Origin: Aureimonas sp. Leaf324
GTDB taxonomy: Bacteria > Pseudomonadota > Alphaproteobacteria > Rhizobiales > Rhizobiaceae
Reading direction: 5' to 3'
NCBI RefSeq assembly: GCF_001423245.1
Contig: NZ_LMOH01000025.1
Location: 187,329 to 251,328, forward strand
Length of the DNA stretch: 64,000 bases
Part shown: positions 49,492-58,341 of the stretch, piece after piece
Layout: each line of letters opens with the position of its first letter
Position numbering within the stretch: position 1 is the first letter of the stretch
Translations under genes and position numbers: made by a program
Notes under the pieces: generated by a model
What the model was told of the DNA's origin: nothing
The model's input: the letters and a program-made list of their open reading frames with translations, nothing else
Databases searched by the model: none

Positions 49492-50658
49492 TTACGGCGG
49501 GCAGGCCTTCGCCAGGGGCGGGCCGACGCGCGCGGTGATGTTCAGCGCAATGAACTGCGAGGACACCGGCCCCGATCGCGCCGAGGCGCATTCCAACCGC
49601 TTCGAGAGCGCCGGATCGTCATGGCGGAAATGATCCCGGAGGAGTTCCACGAACGGCGGCAGGGCCTTCGGCATTTCCTGCGGCCGGGTCGTGTAGGGCT
49701 TGAGGATCGACGGGTCGTCCAGGGCGTCGAGCGTGAAACGCGTGACGTTCGCAAGCCGGCGGTCCTGTTCGCGTGTGAGAGGACGCCCGTTCGCCTCGAC
49801 GATGCGCACGAGGATCGCCATCGGGTTGAGCGCGAAGATCTGGTAATGGAGCGCCTTGCCGCCCCGGCGCAATTCCTGCGGCATGGCACCGTCGGGCGTT
49901 GCGGTCTTGAGGGCGCGATCGAGCTGATACGCGGCAAGATCGACGCCGTCCGCCTCGCCGCGTGCGATCGCCAGCATGGACAGGGCGGCCGCGCCCCAGT
50001 GGGCGTGGTTCGTCGTGGGCTTGTCCCATCCCAGCGCGCGCGGCGACGGCGGCAGTTCGGGATAGCCGCCTTCGATCGCCTGCGAGAGACGGGCGAACCA
50101 GTCGACGACCGCCGCCCGGTCGCCGGTCTGCCAGGGGGCCATGTCGGCGGCCTGGAAGGCGTTCACCGCCGCGATCGCGGTCCAGCTCGTCAGAAGCGCT
50201 GCCTGCCGGCGCCCGTTCCGGTCGTTGTCGTCGAGCCCGTCGAGCATCGCGCCGGCTCTAGCCCAGGCGACCAGCGTGCGCTGCAGGCATTCGGCGGCCT
50301 CCGCGCGGCGCGCCGGTTCGTTTTCGTATCGCGTCAGCCACAGGAGGATCGACGTCTTGAACCGCTCGGTCGCGCCGATGCGGCGCGAATAGGCCGCCAT
50401 CTTGCCGCGATCGACGACCGACTGGGTGGCGCCCGGTGCGTAGAAGGTGAACATGCCGGACATGTCGACGAGCGGCGGGACGATGTGGCGGCAGGACGCC
50501 TTCTGCGACGCCTGCGAGGGATCACCGATCCGGTCGGTCAGTTCGAAAGGGTAGCGCAGATCGGCGTTCGCCGCGCCGGCCTGGAGGACGACGGCCAGGC
50601 CGGCGGAGAACGCCAGGGCCCGCAGGGCGTGGTCGATCCGACCCAACTTCGGCTTCAT
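49492..50658 (-). CDS. PL5-like alginate (polymannuronate) lyase, periplasmic
   Basis: A 388-residue protein with a signal peptide (hydrophobic 11-30, AGAANA before Asp33). The fold is an alpha/alpha-toroid rich in helices. Active-site motifs match AlgL: TTNHAHWGAAALSM with Asn217 and His218, then MPQELRRGGKALHYQIFAL with Arg264/265 and Tyr272, in the same order and spacing as the AlgL NNH-R-Y set. It would cleave beta-1,4-linked uronates by beta-elimination in the periplasm, as AlgL does during alginate export. AAGGAAGGA precedes the ATG at 50656-50658. Confidence 0.85.
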   Translation of the reverse strand: MKPKLGRIDHALRALAFSAGLAVVLQAGAANADLRYPFELTDRIGDPSQASQKASCRHIVPPLVDMSGMFTFYAPGATQSVVDRGKMAAYSRRIGATERFKTSILLWLTRYENEPARRAEAAECLQRTLVAWARAGAMLDGLDDNDRNGRRQAALLTSWTAIAAVNAFQAADMAPWQTGDRAAVVDWFARLSQAIEGGYPELPPSPRALGWDKPTTNHAHWGAAALSMLAIARGEADGVDLAAYQLDRALKTATPDGAMPQELRRGGKALHYQIFALNPMAILVRIVEANGRPLTREQDRRLANVTRFTLDALDDPSILKPYTTRPQEMPKALPPFVELLRDHFRHDDPALSKRLECASARSGPVSSQFIALNITARVGPPLAKACPP

Positions 50659-51029
50659 GGCACGATCCTTCCTTGATCGAGAGCTCGACCGGATGCGGCC
50701 GGGACAGGTGGCGACCGCGTGCGCGAGCCCAGGCAATGGGCGACGGCCGGCACCGACAAGTCGATCGTCCGAGCCATCGGACTTAAGATCGACGGGTGAT
50801 TTGCGCGGCCCCAATACAACCATGGCGTGCAGTTGACTCGTCCTCGCGATTTCGGTCTAAGCCGCTCCGCCCGGACCGACGCGACCTGCAAATGTGCAGT
50901 TCTCCCTGCTCGATCCTTGTGTCCGGAATGCGAATTACAGAAAATTTTGCAGTGCAGCGAGGAATTGTGCAATGATTCATCGCTATGTCGTGATCGGCGT
51001 CTTCGTCGGCCGTTCCAACGGGAACGACG
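50659..51029. other. 371-bp divergent promoter region
   Basis: No supported gene. It holds the promoters of the lyase and of the flippase operon. A rightward candidate is TTGACT (50833-50838), 17 bases, TCTAAG (50856-50861). The part at about 50895-50985 is AT-rich. A perfect inverted repeat CGTTCC-AACG-GGAACG (51011-51026) lies just before the flippase start. Confidence 0.45.
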
Positions 51030-52490
51030 ATGCGGCACGGTTTCGTCAGGAATTCGCGGGGACACGTGACGTCAGTCAGAACTAGCCTGATCTGGTCCGC
51101 CGCGCGCAATTGGGGGACGCGGCTCGGATCGGTGATCGTCTTCATCGTGGTCGCGCGCGTCCTGCCTCCGAGCCAGCTCGGCCTCTTCGCGACCGCCGCG
51201 ACCGTGATCGCCGTGGCGGAGCTCGTCGCCGAGAACGGCCTCGGGGAGGCGGTGGTCCAGGCGCCGGAACTCGACGATCGTCTCCTGTCGGCCGCGATGA
51301 TCGTCAACGTCATCCTCGCCATGGTGGTGGCGGGCGCCCTCCTCGCTATCGGTCCATGGCTCGAGACCGCGCTGGAGGCCTCGGGGCTCGAGGCGATCCT
51401 CAGCGTCGTCGTTCTCGTCATCCTGTTCAACGCCTTCAGCTACGTGCCGCAGGCCTATCTCCGGCGCCGGTTCGAGTTTCGCTGGCTGGCCTTCCGGGCG
51501 CTCGTCGCGACCGTGGTCTCGGGCGGCGTCGGCATCACCATGGCCCTGACCGGCTTCGGCGTCTGGAGCCTCGTCGCGCAGGCGCTGCTCGCGGCCTTCC
51601 TCAATCTCGTCCTGGTCTGGCGCGCCAAGCCCTGGCACCTGCACCTCGTGAACCCCATGGCCGCCGCGCCGCTGTTCAGGGTCAGCGGCCACATCTTCGG
51701 CTCCAAGCTCGTCGACTTCGTGGCCAATCGGGGGATCGAGCTGGCCATCGCAGCGGGCGCGGGTCCCGCCGCCCTGGCGCTCTGGGTGATGGCCTCGCGC
51801 CCCTGGGCGGTGCTGATGCAGCTCGTCTCGGCTGTGACGATGGACGTGGCGCTTCCGAGCTTCGCGCGGCTCGCCTCCGACCGCGAGGCGCTCCTGCGCG
51901 CCTACTACACGTCGATCCAGACGACGGTCGCCATCGGCACCCCGATCTTCGTCCTCCTCGCGATGGTCGCGCCGGAGGTCATGAACGTCCTCTTCGGCGA
52001 GAACGGGCGCGACGGCGGCTACGTGCTGATGCTTCTGTCGCTGCTCGGCGCGATGCAACTCATGCAGTACTACAACGGGACGCTGCTCAACGCCGTCGGC
52101 CTGTCGCACAAGTCGTTCATGATCTCGATCGTGAAGGCGGCCGCGATCAGCATCGCCTTGGCGGTCACATTCGGCCAAAGCCTCTGGAACGTCGCTCTCG
52201 GCTTCACGATCGCGCAGTTCCTGATCACGCCGCTGAGCTTCGCGGTGGCCAGCCACGCGCTCGACTACTCGATCCGGCACCTCCTGAAGCTGATGGCGCC
52301 GTTCCTCATCGCCGAGGCCGTCGCCTGCGCGGCGATCCTCGCACTGCGCGAGATCGCGCTGCCGTTCGAAGCCGCGTTCCTGCGCGGCGCGTGCCTCGGA
52401 CTGGCGGGCGGCGTCGTCTATCTCGTCGTCGCCTTCCTGATCGACCGCCGCACGACGCGGCGCATCCTGACCAACATCGTAAAGCGATAG
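51030..52490 (+). CDS. lipopolysaccharide/exopolysaccharide flippase (Wzx-like)
   Basis: A 486-residue protein with about fourteen hydrophobic segments, in the MATE/MOP-type polysaccharide transporter family. The N-terminus SLIWSAARNWGTRLGSVIVFIVVARVLPPSQLGLFATA is typical of Wzx/WzxC proteins, with conserved polar residues in the first helices. It should flip lipid-linked repeat units across the inner membrane. The ATG at 51030 is used; a GTG at 51066 with a GGGG upstream is an alternative. It heads a plus-strand operon with the pyruvyltransferase and a glycosyltransferase. Confidence 0.9.
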   Translation: MRHGFVRNSRGHVTSVRTSLIWSAARNWGTRLGSVIVFIVVARVLPPSQLGLFATAATVIAVAELVAENGLGEAVVQAPELDDRLLSAAMIVNVILAMVVAGALLAIGPWLETALEASGLEAILSVVVLVILFNAFSYVPQAYLRRRFEFRWLAFRALVATVVSGGVGITMALTGFGVWSLVAQALLAAFLNLVLVWRAKPWHLHLVNPMAAAPLFRVSGHIFGSKLVDFVANRGIELAIAAGAGPAALALWVMASRPWAVLMQLVSAVTMDVALPSFARLASDREALLRAYYTSIQTTVAIGTPIFVLLAMVAPEVMNVLFGENGRDGGYVLMLLSLLGAMQLMQYYNGTLLNAVGLSHKSFMISIVKAAAISIALAVTFGQSLWNVALGFTIAQFLITPLSFAVASHALDYSIRHLLKLMAPFLIAEAVACAAILALREIALPFEAAFLRGACLGLAGGVVYLVVAFLIDRRTTRRILTNIVKR

Positions 52491-52507
52491 GACTGAGGCC
52501 TTTATCC

Positions 52508-53794
52508 ATGGCGGACGGTAACAAGAAGGCGCTCCGGGAACTGGCGCGCGAGGTCATCGTGGCGCCGCGGATGTTTCGCGAGTGGCGCAAGCTGACGAAG
52601 GCGCCCGTGCGCAAGGTGGCGCCCGGCGCCGCGACGCGCGTCGCGATCGTCCCTTGCGTCCCGCGCAATCCGTTCGGCTCGCGCGGCGACGAGGCGATGA
52701 TCCAGGCCGTGATCGACGCCCTGCGCCAGAACGGCATCGCCGGGTCGATCGGCATCGTCACCGAGACCGACGCGCTCCCACCCCATATGGCGTCGCAGGG
52801 TCTCGTGGCCGAGCCCTGCTGGGGGGCGCCGTGGCGGCTCGCCAAGGTCTTCGATCGCATCAGGGACTACGACGCCGTCGTGGTCATCGGCGCCGACCTG
52901 ATGGACGGCTATTATTCCAGCATCTCCTCGCTTCGCCTCTGGATGGTGGCCGATCTCTTCAGCCGCGTCCGGACCGCCGGCATCATCACCGGCTTCTCGT
53001 TCAACGCCGCGCCGCGCTGGCCGGTCCGTGCGTTCCTGAAGCTTCGGGGCCGCTCGCCGCTGGTGGTCAACCTGCGCGATCCCGTTTCGCTGAAGCGGTT
53101 CGAGGAGGCAGCCCCCGGCGTCGGCCGGCTCGTCGCCGACTGCGCGTTCCTCCTGAAGCCCGAAGCCGGAGCCGACACCGCCTCGACGATGGAGTGGATC
53201 GCCGCCCAGCGCGCCAGCACCAACGTCGTCGGTCTCAACGTCCACCCCATGCTGTCGCCTGACCGCGATCCGGCGGCGATCGAGCGGATCGTCCAGGCGA
53301 CCGCCGAAGCGACCCGCACCCTGATCGACCGTCGCGGTGTTTCGGTCCTGCTGCTTCCGCACGACTTCCGTCCGGGCAACAACGGCGACGTCGCGATGCT
53401 GGAGCGCGTCGCCGCCGCGGTCGACCGCCCGGACCGGGTGCGGCTCCAGGCCGGCGAAATCTCGGCTGCCGAAATCAAGGGTCTTGCGGCCGAAACGGAA
53501 CTCGTGATCTCGGCACGCATGCACTTGGCCATCGCAGCGCTCGGCGCCGGCGTGCCTGTCGTCGGCATCACCTACCAGGACAAGTTCGAAGGCCTTTTCG
53601 AGCACTTCTCGCTGCCCAAATCCTACCTGATCGATCGTACGAAGGCTGGGGACGCCGCCCTGATGACGCGCGTCTTCGACGACGCGTTCATGGCCCGCGG
53701 CGACCTTCGCGCTTCGGTCGAGGCCCATGTCGGCGACGTGAAGGCCAAGTCCCGCTCGACCTTCGACGCGCTCGGCTCGGCCATCGCCGGATGA
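52508..53794 (+). CDS. polysaccharide pyruvyl transferase family protein
   Basis: A 428-residue protein of the polysaccharide pyruvyltransferase family. Recognisable elements are NPFGSRGDEAMIQAVIDAL (about 56-74), VVVIGADLMDGYYSS and SARMHLAIAALGAGVPVVGI (about 337-356). These enzymes transfer pyruvate from phosphoenolpyruvate to sugar hydroxyls as a ketal, adding negative charge to the polymer. The start at 52508, 17 bases after the flippase stop, is the first in-frame ATG. Its stop overlaps the next gene by ATGA. Confidence 0.9.
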   Translation: MADGNKKALRELAREVIVAPRMFREWRKLTKAPVRKVAPGAATRVAIVPCVPRNPFGSRGDEAMIQAVIDALRQNGIAGSIGIVTETDALPPHMASQGLVAEPCWGAPWRLAKVFDRIRDYDAVVVIGADLMDGYYSSISSLRLWMVADLFSRVRTAGIITGFSFNAAPRWPVRAFLKLRGRSPLVVNLRDPVSLKRFEEAAPGVGRLVADCAFLLKPEAGADTASTMEWIAAQRASTNVVGLNVHPMLSPDRDPAAIERIVQATAEATRTLIDRRGVSVLLLPHDFRPGNNGDVAMLERVAAAVDRPDRVRLQAGEISAAEIKGLAAETELVISARMHLAIAALGAGVPVVGITYQDKFEGLFEHFSLPKSYLIDRTKAGDAALMTRVFDDAFMARGDLRASVEAHVGDVKAKSRSTFDALGSAIAG

Positions 53795-55017
53795 CCGGTT
53801 CCGCCCCGCCGTCGAACGCCGCCCGCAGAGCCGTCCTCGTCTGCGAGGAGGTGCCGGTCGCCGGCACCAACGGCGCGGGGAGCTACAATCTGACGGTCCT
53901 GCGCGCGCTGCGGGCGCTGGGCTGGCGGATCGATCTTCTGGTCACCGGCCGGCGCGTGCCGGAACGGATGCCGGAGACCGACTTCGGCGGACGGGTCGAC
54001 TTCCTCCATGCGCGGCAGGTCGGACCGTTTCTGGTGCCGACCTCGCCGGGCGCCGTGGCGCGATCGGTCCATCGCTTCCTGAAGCGGGTCCGGCCCTCGG
54101 GGCAGGGCCCGGCACAGGGCCGACAGATCGCCATCGGCCGTTTCCTGAGCGACGCCGAAGTCCGCGCTGCCGGACGGCGCCTTGCGGCCACGCCGCCGGA
54201 CGCGGTCTTCGCGGACACGATCTTTCGCAGCGGCGTTCTCGCCGCGATCCCGCCGGAGGTGCGCCATCGCATTCTGATCGGCCACGACGTCTTCCACCAC
54301 CGCGTCGCCTCGCTGCGCGCCAACGGCTTCGAGGCGACGCCCGCGGTCGACCGCGCGATGGAGGAACGTCTCTACCGGCAGTTCACCGGCGTCGTCTCGA
54401 TCAACGCCAGCGACGACCGCACCGCGCGCGAGATGGCGCCGGGCGCCCGGCACGCCACGGTTCTGCCGAGCGCCGGCGGCGCGCAGCTCGCCGCGGACGG
54501 GCGTCCGCATGCGGGCCACCGTCTCTTCTATCTCGGCAGCCTCGGCGCCCATAATGTCGACGGACTGGCCTGGTTTCTGGAACACGTCTGGCCCGCGATC
54601 CGCCTCCGCCTCCCCGACGCGACGCTGGACGTGGCGGGCGCGATCGCCGAGCGCTTCCCCGATCCGGTCGTGGGCGTCACATTCCACGGGCGCGTCCGGG
54701 ATCTCGAGGCGCTCGCCTCGCGGTGCGCGGCCGCCGTCAATCCGGTGCGGATGGGCAGCGGCATCAAGATCAAGATGGTCGACTATTTCGGTCTCGGCCT
54801 GACCTGCGTCGCGACGCCGAAGGCCGCGGAAGGGTTCCCGCAGGATCCCGCACCACCGTTCGAGGTGGCCGGCGAGGACGCGTTCGGCGATGCGGTGGTC
54901 ACCCACCTCACCGATATCGACGCGAGGGTGGCGATGGCGAGCCGGGTACCCGCCTACCTAACCTTGTTCTCGGATGCAGCCGCCGCCGAGCGGGTCTCGA
55001 GCCTTCTCGCGGACTGA
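53791..55017 (+). CDS. glycosyltransferase, GT4-like (GT-B fold)
   Basis: A 408-residue cytosolic GT-B enzyme. The N-terminal half begins RRAVLVCEEVPVAGTNGAGS, and the nucleotide-sugar half includes RLFYLGSLGAHNVDGLAWFLEHVWP and VNPVRMGSGIKIKMVDYFGLGLTCVATPKAAEGF, typical of family 1/4 glycosyltransferases (positions about 243-350). It likely adds one sugar to the growing repeat unit. The start overlaps the pyruvyltransferase stop (ATGA). The gene ends at a perfect 10-bp hairpin facing the convergent second glycosyltransferase. Confidence 0.9.
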   Translation: MTGSAPPSNAARRAVLVCEEVPVAGTNGAGSYNLTVLRALRALGWRIDLLVTGRRVPERMPETDFGGRVDFLHARQVGPFLVPTSPGAVARSVHRFLKRVRPSGQGPAQGRQIAIGRFLSDAEVRAAGRRLAATPPDAVFADTIFRSGVLAAIPPEVRHRILIGHDVFHHRVASLRANGFEATPAVDRAMEERLYRQFTGVVSINASDDRTAREMAPGARHATVLPSAGGAQLAADGRPHAGHRLFYLGSLGAHNVDGLAWFLEHVWPAIRLRLPDATLDVAGAIAERFPDPVVGVTFHGRVRDLEALASRCAAAVNPVRMGSGIKIKMVDYFGLGLTCVATPKAAEGFPQDPAPPFEVAGEDAFGDAVVTHLTDIDARVAMASRVPAYLTLFSDAAAAERVSSLLAD

Positions 55018-55021
55018 TCCC

Positions 55022-55047
55022 AGCGGCACGGTCCGGGCCGTGCCGCT
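55022..55047. terminator. bidirectional hairpin
   Basis: AGCGGCACGG (55022-55031) pairs perfectly with CCGTGCCGCT (55038-55047) around a 6-base loop between the convergent glycosyltransferase genes. There is no T-run. Confidence 0.65.
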
Positions 55048-55068
55048 CGCCTTCGCCTCCCCGGCCGG

Positions 55069-56277
55069 TCAGGCGCCGGCGAGCCCCTTGGTGCGCGCCG
55101 ATGCCGCCAGGCGCGCATAGGCTGCGACGTAGCGCTCGGCCTCGCGGTCCCAGTCGAACTGGGCGTCCGCCAGTGCCTTGGCGCGCAAGCCCGCCGCGCG
55201 GCGAAGCTCCAGATCCTCGATCAGCGGGCGGGCGGCGGCGGCGAGCCCCGCCGGCGTCGCGTCGGCGGCGTAGCGGCCGGCATCGCCGAGCAGGCGCCGC
55301 GTCTCGGTGAGGTCGTAGGAGACCGACGGGATGCCGAGCGCGGAATACTCGAACACCTTGTTCATGCTGATCTTGTCGTTGTACTCGTTCACCGGGTCCG
55401 GAATGATGCCGATGTCGAAGGTCGACAGCGCCGAGAGGAGATCCTCGCCGCGCAGGTAACCGGTGAAGGTGATGTGCTCGGCGACGCCGAGTTCGCCCGC
55501 CAGTTGCCGCACCGACGCCAGCGCCGGACCGTCGCCCACGACCACGGCCCGGATGTCGCGCTGCCCATGATCGGCGACGAGGTGATGGACGCAGCGCACG
55601 AGATGGTCGACGCCGTCCTGGTCCGCGATGATCCCGACATAGCCGAGGACGGTGCCGGCGCCCGCGCGCAGCGCCTCGTTGGGCGCCACGCGGCGGATGC
55701 GCGCCTTGTCCGGCACGCTGTAGACCGTGACGACGTCCTCCGGCTTCTTGCCACCGCGCGAGATGGCGAGGCTCCGATAGGTCTCGTTGGCCGAGATCAC
55801 GAGGTCGGCCGTGCGGAAGGTCGCCTTCTCCGCCATGAGGAGCAGGCTGTGGAAGAAGCCCTTACGCTCGAACTTGGCGACGAAAAGCTCCGGGCAGACG
55901 TCGTGATGGTCGAAGACGAACTTCTTGCCGAAGAGCTTGAAGGGCGCGGCGACGAGGAAGATGAGGTCCGGCGGATTGCACGCCTGGATCACGTCGAAGC
56001 TGCGGCGGCGGCTCACCTTCAGGAGGAGGCGCAACTCGTGGAACAGCGCTGCCGCATACTCATAGAGGAAGGCGAACTTGCCCGAGGCTTCCAGCGGCAG
56101 GTTGTGGCGGAAGATCTCGATGTCGTCGATCGTCTCGAAGGCGGCCGGGAACTGCTCGCTCTTCGGGCAGATCACCGAGACCGTCCAGCCGGCGTCGCGC
56201 AATGCGCATGCCTCCTGCCAGACGCGCCGGTCGAGCGGCACGGGAAGATTCTCGACGACGATTACGCAGGACGGCAT
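55069..56277 (-). CDS. glycosyltransferase family 4 protein
   Basis: A 402-residue GT4 enzyme. The acceptor half starts VVENLPVPLDRRVWQEACALRDAGWTVSVICP (about 7-38), and the donor half holds VLGYVGIIADQDGVDHLVRCV and the EX7E-like region KISMNKVFEYSALGIPSVSYDLTETRRLLGDAG (about 310-342). It should transfer a sugar to a lipid-linked intermediate. GAGGG precedes the ATG at 56275-56277. It and the Wzy-type gene next to it run on the minus strand, opposite to the flippase operon. Confidence 0.9.
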   Translation of the reverse strand: MPSCVIVVENLPVPLDRRVWQEACALRDAGWTVSVICPKSEQFPAAFETIDDIEIFRHNLPLEASGKFAFLYEYAAALFHELRLLLKVSRRRSFDVIQACNPPDLIFLVAAPFKLFGKKFVFDHHDVCPELFVAKFERKGFFHSLLLMAEKATFRTADLVISANETYRSLAISRGGKKPEDVVTVYSVPDKARIRRVAPNEALRAGAGTVLGYVGIIADQDGVDHLVRCVHHLVADHGQRDIRAVVVGDGPALASVRQLAGELGVAEHITFTGYLRGEDLLSALSTFDIGIIPDPVNEYNDKISMNKVFEYSALGIPSVSYDLTETRRLLGDAGRYAADATPAGLAAAARPLIEDLELRRAAGLRAKALADAQFDWDREAERYVAAYARLAASARTKGLAGA

Positions 56278-56455
56278 CGCAGGCCCTCAAACTCTTCGGG
56301 AACGATCGGCCGTGCGGCACAAACGCCAGCGTCGGCAACTATCTCATAGAGGATGAAGCTTGTATCTTGCTGCAGCGCACCAATCAAGGTTGGGGTCGGG
56401 TGTGCTCGTGTCATCATGGCGTATGGTGAAGACGACGGCGGCGCGTTCGGCCCCG

Positions 56456-58000
56456 TCATCCCGGCCGTTCGCCCCTCGACGTCGGGCGCGAGGGTGCATC
56501 CGCGCGGCGGCCGAGACTGACGGTCGTCGCCGCCGCGAGATAGGTTGCGAAATAGGCGGCCATGCCGGGAATCTGCAGAGAGAAGTCGACCAGTCCGTGG
56601 AGACTGACGAGGACCAGCGCACCGAGGGCCATGAGCGGAACCACCCGCATCCGGCGGCGGCTGCGCAGGCCCCGGACGAGATTGCCGACGATGTGGGCAT
56701 AGCCGAGGAGGACAGCGGGGATGAAGACGACCCCCAGTCCGACCAGCCCTTCGAGGTAGATGTTGTGGGCCCGCAGGAAGACGTCCCAGGGCGCGCCACA
56801 GCCCGGCGGCCGGTAGATCGGAAACACCGAGGCGAAGGTCGCGAACCCCGTTCCGAGCCGCCAGTTCTGCCCGAACGCGTCGAGGGCCGACCAGTAGAGG
56901 CAGAGGCGCACGTCGTCGATCCCGCGCGTCGCCATGCGCTGGATCGTCAGGCCGCCGAAGAGGCCGCCGACGACCAGCACCACGAGGGCGACGATGCCGT
57001 AGGCCACGAGCACGCGGCGCAGTGTCAGAGGCCGGCCACCTGCGGATCCGCCCGTAGCCCGGCTTCCGTCCAGCCAGAGAAAGGGCAGGACGAGGACGAA
57101 GGCGATCGATGTCGAGACGAGCGCGCCGCGCGATTTCGTCAGGAACAGCGCGAGAAGAACGACGAAGGCGGCGAAGAGCCAGGCCATCACGCGCCGCGAG
57201 CGCTCGGACGGCAGGCCCGGATCGGAGATCAGCGACCACAGGGAGAACCGTCCGCGCCGGTCGCGCGGCAGGGCAAGGACCGCGAGCGTCGCCAGAATGA
57301 GGCTCGCGACCCCAAGGAAGCTGCCGGCCGTGTTGCGATTGACGAAGACGCCGGTGAGACTGTCGAGATAGGCCGTCTTGGCGGTCAGGAGCAGGCTGTC
57401 CGGAAAGAACGCCACCTGGGCGATCCCGAACACGGCGAACGCGAGACCGAGGGCTCCTAGCCACGTCAGGAGCCTGAGGGCCCCATCGTCGCCCCGGAAG
57501 AGGCTGAGTCCGGCGCCATAGAAGACGAAGGGCAGGATCAGAAGGAAGATCGCATCCCGTGTCGCGGCCGGATCGACCGACACCGCGCCGCCGATCGGCC
57601 CGACGAGGCGGGCGACGGCCGACCAGAGCGGATTGGCGACCGGATTGCCCTCGAAGTTCCATGACTGGAAGAGGACATAGGCGACGAGGCCGCCGGCCAT
57701 GAGGAGCGCCCAACGCAGGGACCACCGAATCCTGGCATCCGGGGGCGATGACAGGGCGCCGACGAACAGCGCGCCGCCCACGAGGACCAAGGTCACGAGG
57801 AGCGCCGAGTAGGACACGGCCCCGCGCGAGCCGACGCAGACCGCGAGCGCCGCGACGAGGAGTGCGCGACCGAGCAGCGTGAGACGCGACGGCCTGCGCT
57901 CCGAACCATCGACGCCGGCGGCATGACCCGCGCGGCGATGGCCGGGCGACTCCTCGGTCTTGATCTCCAGATGGACGCTCTCGAACCCCGTTGCGGTCAT
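56456..58000 (-). CDS. O-antigen ligase/polymerase family membrane protein (Wzy-like)
   Basis: A 514-residue protein with about twelve hydrophobic segments. A hydrophilic N-terminus (about 1-38) precedes the first membrane helix; the Wzy_C signature region is FVNRNTAGSFLGVASLI (about 208-224) and GTGFATFASVFPIYRP with RAHNIYLEGLVGLGVVF (about 390-430). It resembles ExoQ-type polymerases of exopolysaccharide clusters. The ATG at 57998-58000 was chosen. With the protein at 42366-43589, the window encodes two members of this superfamily, probably one polymerase and one ligase or a polymer-specific second enzyme. Confidence 0.88.
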   Translation of the reverse strand: MTATGFESVHLEIKTEESPGHRRAGHAAGVDGSERRPSRLTLLGRALLVAALAVCVGSRGAVSYSALLVTLVLVGGALFVGALSSPPDARIRWSLRWALLMAGGLVAYVLFQSWNFEGNPVANPLWSAVARLVGPIGGAVSVDPAATRDAIFLLILPFVFYGAGLSLFRGDDGALRLLTWLGALGLAFAVFGIAQVAFFPDSLLLTAKTAYLDSLTGVFVNRNTAGSFLGVASLILATLAVLALPRDRRGRFSLWSLISDPGLPSERSRRVMAWLFAAFVVLLALFLTKSRGALVSTSIAFVLVLPFLWLDGSRATGGSAGGRPLTLRRVLVAYGIVALVVLVVGGLFGGLTIQRMATRGIDDVRLCLYWSALDAFGQNWRLGTGFATFASVFPIYRPPGCGAPWDVFLRAHNIYLEGLVGLGVVFIPAVLLGYAHIVGNLVRGLRSRRRMRVVPLMALGALVLVSLHGLVDFSLQIPGMAAYFATYLAAATTVSLGRRADAPSRPTSRGERPG

Positions 58001-58341
58001 GGCAGATCGGCCGTTACCGCGAGGATCGCGCATTCGACGGGATGATCAGGCCACCGCTGGGGACGGCGCGCCTGCAAGGTCTCCGCACCCGATCGGGAAC
58101 GCGCAGCGAACGACCATTCATGCATCCCCGTCCGCCTCGACAATCCGCCAGACCGCTCGCTGAGATGACGATCCGGCGTCGGCCGAATCGTCGGCAAGGC
58201 GGGCGCCGACCCAACTTGCCGTCAACGTTAACGAAATGCAGTTGCCGGGAGCGGCATCCGCGCTTTCTTATGATCATTGTTATATGCTAGTCAGGTCACG
58301 AGTAATAGATGACTTGTCCCGCGTCGAGGTCGAGGTTTGTG
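58001..58341. other. 341-bp divergent intergenic region
   Basis: No gene supported. Between the Wzy-like gene (minus) and the secreted hypothetical (plus). The part at about 58262-58315 is AT-rich (TATGATCATTGTTATATGCT) and is the likely promoter area; no clear -35/-10 pair with normal spacing was found. Confidence 0.45.

Noticed and set aside
45650-49633. Open frame of 1327 codons antisense to the beta-helix RTX protein
   Set aside because: No recognisable domain and no ribosome-binding site; the opposite strand encodes clear RTX and Ig-like repeats.
44983-50658. Complete alginate biosynthesis locus
   Set aside because: Only epimerase-like and lyase-like proteins are present; alg8, alg44, algG, algK, algE and algX homologs were not seen in the window.
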